From Pseudomonadota bacterium (GTDB lineage Bacteria > Desulfobacterota > Desulfovibrionia > Desulfovibrionales > Desulfovibrionaceae), in assembly GCA_023411815.1 (NCBI GenBank), contig JAEYOJ010000141.1:16477-80476 (forward strand): 64,000 bases of DNA. The letters are read 5' to 3'. A program made the position numbers and the translations under genes. How positions within the stretch are numbered: position 1 is the stretch's first letter; each line of letters starts with the position of its first letter. The notes under the pieces were generated by a model, which saw only the letters and a program-made list of their open reading frames with translations, did not search any database and was not told the origin of the DNA. Below, piece after piece: positions 45,123 to 53,839 of the stretch.

Positions 45123-45158
45123 GAAGCGGCCGCAGGCTGGCAAGCCTGCGGCCGCTTC
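45123..45158. terminator. Perfect 15-bp inverted repeat between convergent genes
   Basis: GAAGCGGCCGCAGGC and its exact complement are separated by 6 nt, between the metG stop and the convergent nitroreductase gene. No clear T-tract follows on either strand, so it is either a GC-driven bidirectional terminator or another structured element. Confidence 0.55.
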
Positions 45159-45222
45159 ATTCAGAACAACCGTAGCCGTTCGCTTATATACTGGCGGGAA
45201 GCGTAGCGTTGAAGAAGATGCT

Positions 45223-46041
45223 TCAGCGCCAGCGCACACTGGGCGCAAATCGTTCAGGTATGCAGTTGTAACGGTATTTGGGATAACCGAGCAGAACTCC
45301 TCCGTAGACCTGATCCTCGTCCGGCAATTCCAGGAGCGCGCGCAAATCGGCAGAACTGTTGGCAGCCCAGGTTACATAACCTGCCCAACAGGTTCCCAGG
45401 TCCCGCGCTAGGGCCGCCAGCTCGACATAGGTGATGGCGGTGGCGCAGTCTTGGGCCATGAAAGGCATTCCGGCCGGGGCGTGAGCCAACAGCAGATGCG
45501 GCGCTCCGCGGCAGATCATGTCGTGTCCGGCCGCGAACAAGGACACCAAGCCGGGCAAGCGGAGCTTTTGGGCGGCTTCCATGTCCTGATCTATCATGTC
45601 CTGCATCCAGCGGATGACCAGCTCGGCAATCTGCCTGATCTCCTCCGGCTTCTCGAATACGATCCATTTCACGGGCTGCCGGTTGCTGGCTGACGGTGCC
45701 CAGCGTGACAGATCCAGGACCTCCTCCAAGACATGGTGCTCCACGGGCGTGGCCTTATAGGCGCGAATAGATCTCCGGCGCATGAGAAAGTGCTCGGCGG
45801 CGTCAACACTGATGCGCAAACCCGGCTCGATGGGAGTGCAGTCGTCAGGCGTCATGCCCTCCAGGGCAATGGCGCCTTTGGGGCAAGCTGCCACGCAGTG
45901 GCCGCAGGCGATGCAGAATGCGCCAGCCCCTTTGAGGAGCTGGGGCTTGTTGTCTTCCATCCTGTATAACTTGATGGGACAGATTTCGGCGCAAATGCCG
46001 TCGCCCACGCAGCGGCTGTAATCGATATGGATGTTTGACAT
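45223..46041 (-). CDS. Nitroreductase-family protein with N-terminal 2[4Fe-4S] ferredoxin domain
   Basis: 272 aa. Residues 1-62 hold two ferredoxin motifs (CVGDGICAEICP and CIACGHCVAACP). Residues ~85-272 form an FMN-binding nitroreductase domain starting RRRSIRAYKATPVEHHVLEE with SRWAPSASNRQPVKW. Electrons can pass from ferredoxin to FMN to an unknown substrate; cytosolic. ATG 46041 with AGGT upstream is chosen; the longer frame runs back into the broken gene upstream. Such fusions are common in anaerobes, and none with this layout has a substrate I can name. Confidence 0.9.
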   Translation of the reverse strand: MSNIHIDYSRCVGDGICAEICPIKLYRMEDNKPQLLKGAGAFCIACGHCVAACPKGAIALEGMTPDDCTPIEPGLRISVDAAEHFLMRRRSIRAYKATPVEHHVLEEVLDLSRWAPSASNRQPVKWIVFEKPEEIRQIAELVIRWMQDMIDQDMEAAQKLRLPGLVSLFAAGHDMICRGAPHLLLAHAPAGMPFMAQDCATAITYVELAALARDLGTCWAGYVTWAANSSADLRALLELPDEDQVYGGVLLGYPKYRYNCIPERFAPSVRWR

Positions 46042-46054
46042 GAATTTTACCTGT

Positions 46055-46568
46055 TCAGCGCGCCCAGCCCCTGGCCATGGCCCGCGCCACGAGATGGTGA
46101 AAGGGGTGGATGAGGTTGAAGTGGATGGGCCCACGCGGATCCCGATAGATGACCAAGGTCAGGACATTATAGCGCCAGCGTTTCTGGCCTAAAGGCTCCA
46201 GACGACGCCCACAACACCGCTCAGGTGCTTGTCGACGGCTTCGGCCAGCCAGTATTCGTCTGCCTTGGCCATGACTACGCAGACCTTGATAAAGAGCTTT
46301 AGCTGACTCTTGGCCTGCATGGGCACGTCATCGGCGGTTAACATATTGCTGCTGGGCATCTGATCAAGTCCCAACAGCCTGGCCAGAGCCCTTCTGATTG
46401 CAAAGAGCACACGTATCTAGGTCGACGAGTAGGAGAACATGGCAGCGACAATGGTCTGAGAGGCTTGCTCGACTCCACGGTTTTGATATCGGCGTGGTCT
46501 GCTGCCTGGATGAGTTCCAGTATCTGCGGATAGCGCGCCAGGATGGGACAGCGGGAATACGCAGCCAT
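46055..46568 (-). pseudogene. Broken DUF2867-like gene
   Basis: Three consecutive reading frames together look like one protein. From 46568: MAAYSRCPILARYPQILEL to about TVE. After a shift: QASQTIVAAMFSYSST, an in-frame TAG, then IRVLFAIRRALARLLGLDQ and on to DKHLSGVVGVV. After a second shift near 46195: LEPLGQKRWRYNVLTLVIYR ending HLVARAMARGWAR. The helix FAIRRALARLLGLDQ and the NLIHPFHHLVARAMAR end resemble DUF2867 proteins. Two frameshifts and one stop make it non-functional. Confidence 0.65.
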
Positions 46569-46645
46569 ACCCTACTCCTTGCATGGGTTTGATGCAAGGC
46601 GGGACATATCCTGGCTGGGAGAAAAAAGGAAGCGTTGTGGAAAGC

Positions 46646-46677
46646 GAGAAGGGAGCGCCTGTTGGCGCCCCCTTCTC
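46646..46677 (-). terminator. Hairpin behind adk
   Basis: Minus strand GAGAAGGG-GGCGCC/AGGCGCTCCCTTCTC, a long stem with one mismatch, 20 nt after the adk stop. There is no immediate T-tract, but a T-run lies farther downstream. Confidence 0.55.
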
Positions 46678-46696
46678 AATTATGGAGGATGGTGTG

Positions 46697-47368
46697 CTAA
46701 GCCAACTGGGAAATCAGCGTCTGCTTGATGGAGTCGATGCTGCCTTCACCATTGAGTTCGATGTACTTGCAGCCGCCCTTGGCGCACTTGTCCTTGAAGA
46801 AATAGGCTGCGGCCAGGGTACCGGTCTTGGTGTCGTAGTAAATGTCGTGGCGCTTGCCGATGGCTTCCTCGTCTTGGTCGTCGGAACGGGCCTTGAGCGC
46901 ACCGCCGCAGACACGGCACTTATCGCCATTGGGCTTGATGGCGTCGATGAAGATATTGTTCGGGTGGTTGGGATCGTTCTCACAAAGGCGACGACCCATG
47001 ATGCGGTCCTTGGCCACTTGGCGCGGCAGAAGGATCTCGATGACGTAATCGAGCTTGACGTTGTCCTTCTGGAGAGCATCCCAGAGCTTCTGGGCCTGGA
47101 CGATGGAGCGGGGGAAGCCGTCGAGCAGCCAGCCGTTCTTGCTCGAGTTCTTGAGCACATCGAGAACCATGGGAATGGTGATATCGTCGGGAACCAGTTC
47201 GCCGCGGTCGATGAAAGCCTTGGCTTTCTTGCCGAGTTCGGTTCCACCACCGATATGCTTGCGGAAGATGGCGCCGGATTCGATGTGATCGAGATCGTAC
47301 TTTTGCTTCACAAGGGAGCCTTGAGTGCCCTTACCGCTTCCATTGGGTCCGAAGATAAGAATATTCAC
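46697..47368 (-). CDS. adk: Adenylate kinase, metal-binding long form
   Basis: 223 aa. It interconverts 2 ADP and ATP + AMP. P-loop GPNGSGKGT at residues 8-16, AMP site LLDGFPRS, and a LID domain with Cys129, His135, Cys151 and Cys154 (LCENDPNHPNN ... CRVCGG). These coincide with the Zn/Co/Fe ligands reported for the D. gigas enzyme. An additional C-terminal CAKGGC pair is present near residue 200. Promoter and terminator flank it, so it is monocistronic. Confidence 0.96.
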   Translation of the reverse strand: MNILIFGPNGSGKGTQGSLVKQKYDLDHIESGAIFRKHIGGGTELGKKAKAFIDRGELVPDDITIPMVLDVLKNSSKNGWLLDGFPRSIVQAQKLWDALQKDNVKLDYVIEILLPRQVAKDRIMGRRLCENDPNHPNNIFIDAIKPNGDKCRVCGGALKARSDDQDEEAIGKRHDIYYDTKTGTLAAAYFFKDKCAKGGCKYIELNGEGSIDSIKQTLISQLA

Positions 47369-47400
47369 GAACGGCCTCCTATTGTTTCAAATTTCACAAG

Positions 47401-47429
47401 CTTCTATCCTCTCGGTCCAGACCTGTCAA
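47401..47429 (-). promoter_or_regulatory. Predicted promoter of adk
   Basis: Minus strand TTGACA (47424-47429), 17-nt spacer, TAGAAG (47401-47406), about 32 nt before ATG 47368. The -10 is the same hexamer as in the two porin promoters. Confidence 0.7.
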
Positions 47430-47808
47430 TGAAGGAACTGTCGCTATTTCGGTAAGGAAATATCAACCAGGAGAGAGCCTTCCTGTTTCGGGGAAGTGCT
47501 AGTGGCAAGAGCAGAGATATGTCATTTCACCAGTTGAACTACACACAAAGCAACATTGGCAGTTGATCCGGCCAGAATATTCATGTGGCCGCAAGAATGG
47601 TTCGTATCGCGGATGATCTATCACTTTGGGTGTGCGCCGTGGAATGGCCAACTTGCAGCATTCGCCAGTCGATCCAGCGTGCTCCACACGGGCGGCAGCC
47701 GTATGACGAATACAGGCCGTCAGTCCGATTTGCCGCAATGCGCATCATGAGCATTCAAGTCCATGGTAGAGCTATGCTATCCGTGAAAATTTTTTTTAGC
47801 GGATTCCA
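47430..47808. other. Gap of ~380 bp between adk and tilS
   Basis: No credible gene, RNA or terminator seen. A run of eight T residues (TTTTTTTT) near 47794 is close to the tilS 3' end but on the wrong side of any clear stem. A plus-strand frame entering tilS from here is antisense artefact. Confidence 0.4.
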
Positions 47809-48831
47809 TCAAGAACTAACACTGAAACGAAGGGCATTCCCTTCCAGAAGTACTTGCTTGCCCCCAGGAAACTGTATGCACGAACCTGATCGTCTGGCGA
47901 GAACTGCGTCGTCCAGCCGCAGCAGATTATTCCAGAGTACCTGTCCGGGCCCCAGCCCATCCAGCAGTGCCTTGTATACTCGCAAGCGCATGGCCGGGTG
48001 TATCGAGAGGAGCGTATCAACGGGCATACTGAATTGGTTTCCGTTTTCCTCGGAACAAATGTCTAGTCTTGCATTGAATTCGAGGAAGAATTGGCGGTCG
48101 AGCCCTGCGATACGCCACAAGCGAGCCATGGACTCCAGAAAATTAGGGTTTTCGCGCAGGAAGAGTGGCAGGATGTCCCGGCGGACCCGGTTGCGCAGGA
48201 AAGCCGGGTCGGCGTTGCTCGGGTCTTCGCGCCACGAAGCGCCGATCAGGGAAAGGAATGCGCGCAGCTCAGTGCCAGGCCTGAGCAGCAGGGGGCGCAG
48301 CAGGCGGCGACGCGGATCATATGCCGGCATGCCGGCCAGTTCCGGCCAACCCGCGCCGCGGATAAGCCGCATGAGCGCATCTTCGGCCAGATCGTTGAGA
48401 TGATGCGCAGTGAGCAGCAGGTCGGCATTTTCATCGTCCAGTATTTTTTGGAAGAAGCCATAGCGCGCCTGACGACCAGCCTCCTCGATGCCCATGCCCG
48501 ATTTCGCGGCAAGCCCGGACACGTCCAGCTTCGCTTCGCGCAGCGGTACACCCATACCAGCGCACATTTCACGACAGAAAGCCGCATCCTGGCCTGATTC
48601 TGGCCGCAGTCCATGGTCCACATGCGCGGCCAGAAGACCCACGTGCATGCGTGGGACGAGATAGCGCACGCAATGGAGCAAAGTCGCGGAATCGGCTCCT
48701 CCCGACAAAGCAACCAGCAGGCGCTTGCCGGTCAGGTCAAGACCCAACCCCTTGCGCACGAAGCGCTCAACGCCCAGACAGAAACGAGCGGCCTTGGGCG
48801 GCAGGTCCTGGAGTCGTAACAACGAAGGCAT
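47809..48831 (-). CDS. tilS: tRNA(Ile)-lysidine synthase
   Basis: 340 aa. It modifies C34 of tRNA-Ile2 to lysidine. The N-terminal PP-loop ATPase has VALSGGADSATLLHC near residue 38 and AAHVDHGLRPES; the LTAHHLNDLAEDALMRLIRG segment and NRVRRDILPLF are also characteristic. The C-terminal part is short and lacks the full extra domains of E. coli TilS. ATG 48831 has only a weak AGAGAA upstream, so the start is uncertain by a few codons. Confidence 0.9.
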   Translation of the reverse strand: MPSLLRLQDLPPKAARFCLGVERFVRKGLGLDLTGKRLLVALSGGADSATLLHCVRYLVPRMHVGLLAAHVDHGLRPESGQDAAFCREMCAGMGVPLREAKLDVSGLAAKSGMGIEEAGRQARYGFFQKILDDENADLLLTAHHLNDLAEDALMRLIRGAGWPELAGMPAYDPRRRLLRPLLLRPGTELRAFLSLIGASWREDPSNADPAFLRNRVRRDILPLFLRENPNFLESMARLWRIAGLDRQFFLEFNARLDICSEENGNQFSMPVDTLLSIHPAMRLRVYKALLDGLGPGQVLWNNLLRLDDAVLARRSGSCIQFPGGKQVLLEGNALRFSVSS

Positions 48832-48979
48832 CAGGTTTCTCTGGGGCAAAGTGCCCGGTTGTTCATGTGTCGACCCTGGTCCGCATGCCCGGCATCCTCT
48901 GTCCATGAAGGTTGCACGGAAACATGGGCCGTTCCAAGATGCAAGACTTGATAGCTTGAATCCAGTGGCAGGATGTGCG

Positions 48980-49390
48980 CTACAGCTTCACTTCCATGTC
49001 ATGAGCTGCGGCAAAGCAGGTCAGATCCGGAGCCAAAAGCGCCGTATTTTCGAGGCATTGACACTCCATGGTCAGGATCTCGTCATCCGTTCGATCCTGA
49101 TTGTGATGATACTAGGCCATACGCATCGCTTCTGCCCTGAAAGCCAGTTCCACGACCCGTTCCTGACTCGAATGGCCCCAGCCCTCGCACAGGGCATATT
49201 CGGATTCGGAGTACTCGGTATCGCGCACAAGCAGCGACGCGTTCCGGGCATAGGAAAAAAACAACCGTCCGCTTTAGTCCTCGACGGCGTACCCTTGACA
49301 AGGCGAGGGATGGCTCAAGGGAATGGCTTCTACGCTGAAGCCAGCCAGGGTCCCGGACTTGCGCAAGTGGGCAAAGGAAAGTCATGCCCG
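48980..49390 (-). pseudogene. Remnant of an MBL-fold metallo-hydrolase
   Basis: In one minus-strand frame, from ~49390: FAHLRKSGTLAGFSVEAIPL, SHPSPCQGYAVED, stop, SGRLFFSYARNASLLVRD, TEYSESEYALCEGWGHSSQE, RVVELAFRAEAMRMA, stop, YHHNQDRTDDEI, then APDLTCFAAAHDMEVKL and TAG at 48980-48982. The order PLSHP ... QGY ... D-EY ... GWGHS ... HHxxDR-DDE is that of C-terminal halves of MBL-fold hydrolases with the late Asp/His ligands. The N-terminal half with HxHxDH is missing and there are two internal stops. Confidence 0.7.
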
Positions 49391-49504
49391 CACAAAGGCG
49401 AACGGAACTGTTAAATAGGACTGGCACATCATCGCGGCATATGTTGCCGTTGTTTTTCAGCTATCAGCGGCCCGTGGATTGTTATATGGAAGCGGTCGTC
49501 ATAA

Positions 49505-49735
49505 AGTGGCTTAATAAAGGCAGCCTCAGTATGTGATCCCGAGGGACAGGCCTTTTACAACGTGCCCATCTAGGCGGACCGGGTGTGTTTCAGGGGCAGC
49601 GGCGGCAGCTGCGCTCTCTATCCGGGCAAGCGCGTGGCGGCTTACATTCATACTGGCCGGCGCACGGTGTTGTAATACCTGCTCGACTCTTTTTCCGACT
49701 CCTTGGCAGTGCGCTGCAGGAACGATGACTTTGTA
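49505..49735 (+). pseudogene. Remnant of a HlyD-family type I secretion adaptor (C-terminus)
   Basis: Plus-strand frame: LIKAASVCDPEGQAFYNVPI, stop, ADRVCFRGSGGSCALYPGK, RVAAYIHTGRRTVL, stop, YLLDSFSDSLAVRC. The order GQAFYNV ... ADR ... LYPGxxVxAYIxTGRRTVLxYLLxPF is the well-known C-terminal end of membrane fusion proteins of type I secretion systems. Two stop codons and lack of the remaining ~350 residues show decay. No matching ABC transporter or RTX gene is in the window. Confidence 0.7.
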
Positions 49736-49818
49736 AGACAGCGGATCAGCTGAGGGAGGGCCGCTTCCAGCTCAACTGACCCGCGAGTGTTTGTGTGTCC
49801 GGTATCAAAGTTTGCGGG

Positions 49819-51528
49819 TCATTCTACCGTTCCTTTCTGTTCCATGACACGGCTTTCCCTTTGCGCCTCCTCCTCGCGCAGGGCACGTCTCAGTACCTTG
49901 CCCACCAAGGTTTTGGGTAGCTCGGTGCGGAACTCCACCTGGCGAGGAACCTTGTAGCCAGCGAGTTTTTTCTTACAGAAAGCGATGATTTCGGCCTTAT
50001 CGATGGTTTCTCCGTCCTTGGGAATTATATAGGCCTTGACCACCTCGCCGCGGGTCTTGTGCGGAATGCCGACCGTCACGGCTTCCTTGATCCTGGGGTG
50101 CTCATACAGCACCTCATCGATCTCTCGCGGATAAATATTGTAACCGCCGGATATGATGAGATCCTTCTTGCGGTCTACGATGAAGAAGTATCCTTCTTCA
50201 TCCATGGTGGCGATGTCTCCGGTGAAGAGCCAGCCGTTGCGCAATGCGCTGGCTGTTTCGTCCGGACGGTTCCAGTATCCCGCCATGACCTGAGGCCCAC
50301 GCATGATGAGTTCGCCATGCTTGCCTGGAGGAAGCGGCGGCCCAGCCACTTCCATATCCACGATGCGCGCTTCCGTGTCCGGAAAGGGCAGTCCGATGGA
50401 GCCTGACTTGCGTTTACCCCTGAGCGGGTTGAGATGGGTCACCGGGGACGCTTCCGTCAGGCCGTATCCTTCGATGATATCCGCACCGGTGCGCTCCTTG
50501 AATTGCTGCATGACTTCAACTGGCATTGGAGCCGAGCCCGAGATGCAATAGCGCAAGCCCTTGAAGTCCGTCTGCTCGAATTCGCGCTGCTGCATGAGCG
50601 CGATGTATACGGACGGTGCGCCCGGGAAAATAGTCGGTTTGACCTTATCGATCGTTTTGAGCACGTCTTGTGGCACGAAGCGGGCAAAGGGCACGGTGGT
50701 TGCGCCAAGCGCCGTGGGAAAGTTGAGGCAGGTGGTCAGGCCGTAGATGTGGAAGAACGGCATGACTGCCAGGAAAACTTCCTGCTGGGTGCCGATGGAG
50801 TGCAGAATGGCACTGCATTGGGCGGCGTTGGCCACGAGGTTGTAATGAGTGATCATGCAGCCTTTGGAGACGCCTGTGGTGCCTCCGGTGTACTGGAGCA
50901 AGGCCAGATCGGTTTTTGGCATGATCCCGGCGTAAGAAAAACGGTCCCTGCCGCGCAGCAAGTCACTCCAGCGAAGCACTTTGTCGTCATCGTAGGGCAC
51001 CTTGCTCTTGCCTTCCTTCCAAACCTTCAGGCGCGCGAGCTGATTCAGCGGGAAGGCCAAACCATCAGCGATCGAGGAGACAAATACCTTATCCAATGAA
51101 ATTTTGTCGCCGAGTTGGGTAACCTTGGGCCAGAGCATGTCCAGGGTAATCATCATGCGTGAGCCGGAGTCGTGGATATGGTGGACCAGTTCCTTCTCCA
51201 TGTAGAGCGGATTGGTCATGACCGCCACGGCGCCGGCTTTGAGCACAGCCCAATAAGAGATGATGGTCTGTGGCAGGTTAGGCATCATGATGGAGATGCG
51301 GTCGCCTGGACGCAAGCCTTGGGCGCGGAGATTCGCGGCCATGACCTCGCTCTGGCGATGCAACTCCTCATATGTTATCGAGTAATTATTGAAACGAATG
51401 GCCTTGCGTTTGGGAAACAGCTTTGCGGCCCTATCCAGCAAAGCGAATACAGGAATGGACTCATACGTCAGCGTTGGACTGACCTCTGGATCGTAGCTGT
51501 CAAGCCATGGGCGATTTGAATCTCTCAT
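49819..51528 (-). CDS. fadD: Long-chain-fatty-acid-CoA ligase
   Basis: 569 aa ANL-superfamily enzyme forming acyl-CoA from fatty acid, ATP and CoA. AMP-binding P-loop YTGGTTGVSKGCM (~residue 205-217), fatty-acid gate region YGLTEASPVTHLNP, LFTGDIATMDEEGYFFIVDR and the C-terminal catalytic lysine region PKTLVGKVLRRAL. ATG 51528 has GGAG 8 nt upstream; ATG 51555 is an alternative with GGGGA close by. It is transcribed divergently from the glycerophosphodiesterase gene, both lipid enzymes, sharing an ~85-bp control region. Confidence 0.93.
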   Translation of the reverse strand: MRDSNRPWLDSYDPEVSPTLTYESIPVFALLDRAAKLFPKRKAIRFNNYSITYEELHRQSEVMAANLRAQGLRPGDRISIMMPNLPQTIISYWAVLKAGAVAVMTNPLYMEKELVHHIHDSGSRMMITLDMLWPKVTQLGDKISLDKVFVSSIADGLAFPLNQLARLKVWKEGKSKVPYDDDKVLRWSDLLRGRDRFSYAGIMPKTDLALLQYTGGTTGVSKGCMITHYNLVANAAQCSAILHSIGTQQEVFLAVMPFFHIYGLTTCLNFPTALGATTVPFARFVPQDVLKTIDKVKPTIFPGAPSVYIALMQQREFEQTDFKGLRYCISGSAPMPVEVMQQFKERTGADIIEGYGLTEASPVTHLNPLRGKRKSGSIGLPFPDTEARIVDMEVAGPPLPPGKHGELIMRGPQVMAGYWNRPDETASALRNGWLFTGDIATMDEEGYFFIVDRKKDLIISGGYNIYPREIDEVLYEHPRIKEAVTVGIPHKTRGEVVKAYIIPKDGETIDKAEIIAFCKKKLAGYKVPRQVEFRTELPKTLVGKVLRRALREEEAQRESRVMEQKGTVE

Positions 51529-51613
51529 TCCCCTGTCTCCGCTCTTCGTTTGCATGGGTCCCCGGGAGTGTTATTGAGAACCCCAAAACTTTCAAGTTTG
51601 AAGAGTTAGATCA

Positions 51614-52351
51614 ATGAAAAACGCATCCTTATTGAGCCGACCGTTCGCTCACAGAGGCCTGCATGATCTGCATGCTGGAGTCCCCGAGAATTCCATGGCG
51701 GCATTCCGTCTGGCCGTTGACAACGGCTATGCCATCGAACTTGATGTCCGCTTGCTCGGAGACGGCAACGTCGTCGTCTTCCACGATGCGACCCTGGACC
51801 GCATGACTAACCGGACCGGATACGTCCTGGCCCTGAACTCGGGACAGCTATCCAGCCTTCCCCTTTTGGGGACGCAAGAAACCCCGCCGCTGTTAAGCGA
51901 TACTTTGAACATGGTCCGCGGCAGGGTTCCGCTCTACGTCGAAATAAAGAACGGCAATCGGCCTGGCCGCCTGGAGCAGCAGGTTCTGGCGCTGCTCAAT
52001 CGGTATCTTACGCAATATGGAGGCAGCCTTGCAGTCGCGTCGTTCAATCCGCTCGTGCTGGCCTGGTTCAGGCGCAGGGCTCCGCATTTACTGCGCGTGC
52101 AGATTACCGGCAACTACGGCTTGCGTGGTCTGTGGCTAAACGAGGGTCCTGCGGCCATGAATTGGCCTTTGGTCGCTCTCGGACAGCCGCATGCGTTGTC
52201 CGTCGCTCTGAATGCCCTCGGAACTCCCATGGTGGGAGCCTGGCGCTGCCAGGGTAAACCCGTCATGACCTGGACGGTGCGCACCCAGACCGATTTGGAG
52301 CGGGCGCACAAGTTTGCCGACGCCTATGTATTCGAGGGGCTGAGGCCTTAG
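51614..52351 (+). CDS. Glycerophosphodiester phosphodiesterase
   Basis: 245 aa TIM-barrel enzyme hydrolysing glycerophosphodiesters to glycerol-3-phosphate and alcohol. Diagnostic AHRGLH (His13 general acid), PENSMAAFRLAVDNG, ELDVRLLGDGNVVVFHDATLDR with the metal-binding Glu/Asp and second catalytic His, and VEIKNG later. No signal peptide, so it is cytosolic (UgpQ-like). It is transcribed away from fadD. Confidence 0.93.
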   Translation: MKNASLLSRPFAHRGLHDLHAGVPENSMAAFRLAVDNGYAIELDVRLLGDGNVVVFHDATLDRMTNRTGYVLALNSGQLSSLPLLGTQETPPLLSDTLNMVRGRVPLYVEIKNGNRPGRLEQQVLALLNRYLTQYGGSLAVASFNPLVLAWFRRRAPHLLRVQITGNYGLRGLWLNEGPAAMNWPLVALGQPHALSVALNALGTPMVGAWRCQGKPVMTWTVRTQTDLERAHKFADAYVFEGLRP

Positions 52352-52512
52352 GAGCTTCCGCACCTTTCAAAGATCGCTATCAGCGCACCACTGATCAGGC
52401 TGAAGATTATCCGTTTCGAACAGGGGGAGGACGCTGCCCTCTCCTGGATCCACGCTCGGCAAAAAGTATTCCCTGCACGTACAATGCATTTGCAACCCAC
52501 TCAAGCATGGAA

Positions 52513-53364
52513 TTATTTCGCCAAGATGCGCAGGTACATATCTCCTTGGAGCGAGCCGATCTTCCGCCCCAGGCCGCGCAGCCTCATGGCCTTACCCACT
52601 GCAAAGTCGCCTGGCAGACGAATCTCGATGGAGTGCTTCCTTGTGCTCAGGCCCGGACTGACCGTGATACGCACGGTGCGACCAGGCATAAGCAGTTCAA
52701 GAGGAAGATGGATTATTTTATGCACATCCATTTGCCCCTGCATCCAGGTCTTTAGGCTGCCAATAAGACCCTTGGAAAGATCAAGGCTGATCTTTCGCTT
52801 GCCCCACTCCAGCTCAATTTTGCGTTTTCTGATTTCCTTGGGAGCAGCCTTGGGCGCAGGGGTCCCTTTGCGCACCTGCTGGTAGATGTCCTCGAATACC
52901 TTTCTTGCGAAAGGATCCTTGAGAATATCCTGCAGGACTTCTTCCTTACGGGAAAAGAAACGCTCATTCTCCGCGTACTTCTTGCGCATGCGCTCACGGG
53001 CGCGCTCCTCGGCCGAAGGGGTTCCGGGAGGCGGACCCTGCCTGAAGCCGCGCGAACCACCCTGGGGCCGGCTCCGATTCCCAGCTTGCTCGCGTGCCCG
53101 CTCCTGTGCTCCTGCATTTTGTGAAGCGGTCCCATTCCTTGCGGTCTGTTCCTGGCTTTCCTGTGAGGCATCATTGGATTCCAGGGTCTTTCGCAGGAAG
53201 ATGTAGGCTTCGTTCAAACGCTGGAAGTTGCGTGAAGCAGACGGGTCGTCAGGGTGCAGGTCAGGATGCAGATCGAAGGCGAGCTTGCGGAAGGAACGCT
53301 TGACCTCATCAAGAGTCGCCTCGGGCGAGACATGGAGTATCCGGTAGCATTCCTTGATCGTCAT
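52513..53364 (-). CDS. J-domain (DnaJ-like) protein with C-terminal beta domain
   Basis: 283 aa. The J-domain (1-70, ECYRILHVSPEATLDEVKRS with the HPD triad in LHPDLHPDD) stimulates DnaK. A Gln/Arg/Gly-rich low-complexity linker (~75-125) follows. The C-terminus (~190-283) resembles a single DnaJ substrate-binding beta domain (IHLPLELLMPGRTVRITVSP ... RLRGLGRK). There is no zinc-finger region, so it is CbpA-like but with one C-terminal lobe. ATG 53364 is inferred from the J-domain start. Confidence 0.88.
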   Translation of the reverse strand: MTIKECYRILHVSPEATLDEVKRSFRKLAFDLHPDLHPDDPSASRNFQRLNEAYIFLRKTLESNDASQESQEQTARNGTASQNAGAQERAREQAGNRSRPQGGSRGFRQGPPPGTPSAEERARERMRKKYAENERFFSRKEEVLQDILKDPFARKVFEDIYQQVRKGTPAPKAAPKEIRKRKIELEWGKRKISLDLSKGLIGSLKTWMQGQMDVHKIIHLPLELLMPGRTVRITVSPGLSTRKHSIEIRLPGDFAVGKAMRLRGLGRKIGSLQGDMYLRILAK

Positions 53365-53390
53365 GGATGAGCCTTGCCGCGGAGGCACAG

Positions 53391-53837
53391 TTATATCGGG
53401 CGCAAGGCCGCCGGCGCGTTCTTATCCGCGGACAGGAGGCCGCAGCTACGGAGATAGGCCTGGCCTTGACGGACAAATTCCTTGTGACCTGCCTTGGGAT
53501 TTATGCCTGGGCAATAATCCTGGACCATTTCCCAGCTCAGGCTATCCAGCAGGTTGCCGCGAAAGAATGGCCATGCTCTACAAATGTCGGGACGTGCCGC
53601 ATGGATGCCGCATCCCTGCAACTCATGGCGATAATAGAGGCAGTAGCCGTCTGAGCTGGTGCGCAAGCGAATGCGTTCGGACTTGAACTCTACGGCCGCG
53701 GTCAGGAACTCCTCCCTGGCGAGCCCGAGATGGGTCCGCAGGCGTTCAATATCCTGTTCAGTAAGAATGATGCCGCCTTGGCCCTTGCAACAGTGGCCGC
53801 ATCGGCGGCATTCGAATGCTATGATATTTTCACTCAT
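53391..53837 (-). CDS. YkgJ-family cysteine cluster protein
   Basis: 148 aa. It carries the family's CRRCGHCCKGQGGI motif at residues 10-24, then C-x8-C spacing around YCLYYRHELQGCGIHAARPDICRAWPF. Eight-cysteine proteins of this family are thought to bind zinc or Fe-S; the function is unsettled. It lies 2 nt downstream of the CoA-binding protein gene and ~26 nt upstream of the J-domain gene, so the three probably form an operon. Confidence 0.88.
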   Translation of the reverse strand: MSENIIAFECRRCGHCCKGQGGIILTEQDIERLRTHLGLAREEFLTAAVEFKSERIRLRTSSDGYCLYYRHELQGCGIHAARPDICRAWPFFRGNLLDSLSWEMVQDYCPGINPKAGHKEFVRQGQAYLRSCGLLSADKNAPAALRPI

Positions 53838-53839
53838 TA

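Noticed and set aside
46338..46568. A separate 76-aa gene at the start of the broken DUF2867-like locus
   Set aside because: Its second half is out-of-frame sequence; the first 33 codons join the next frame to make one decayed protein.
48725..49414. 229-codon plus-strand frame
   Set aside because: Antisense to tilS and to the MBL-fold relic, whose frame carries real protein motifs.
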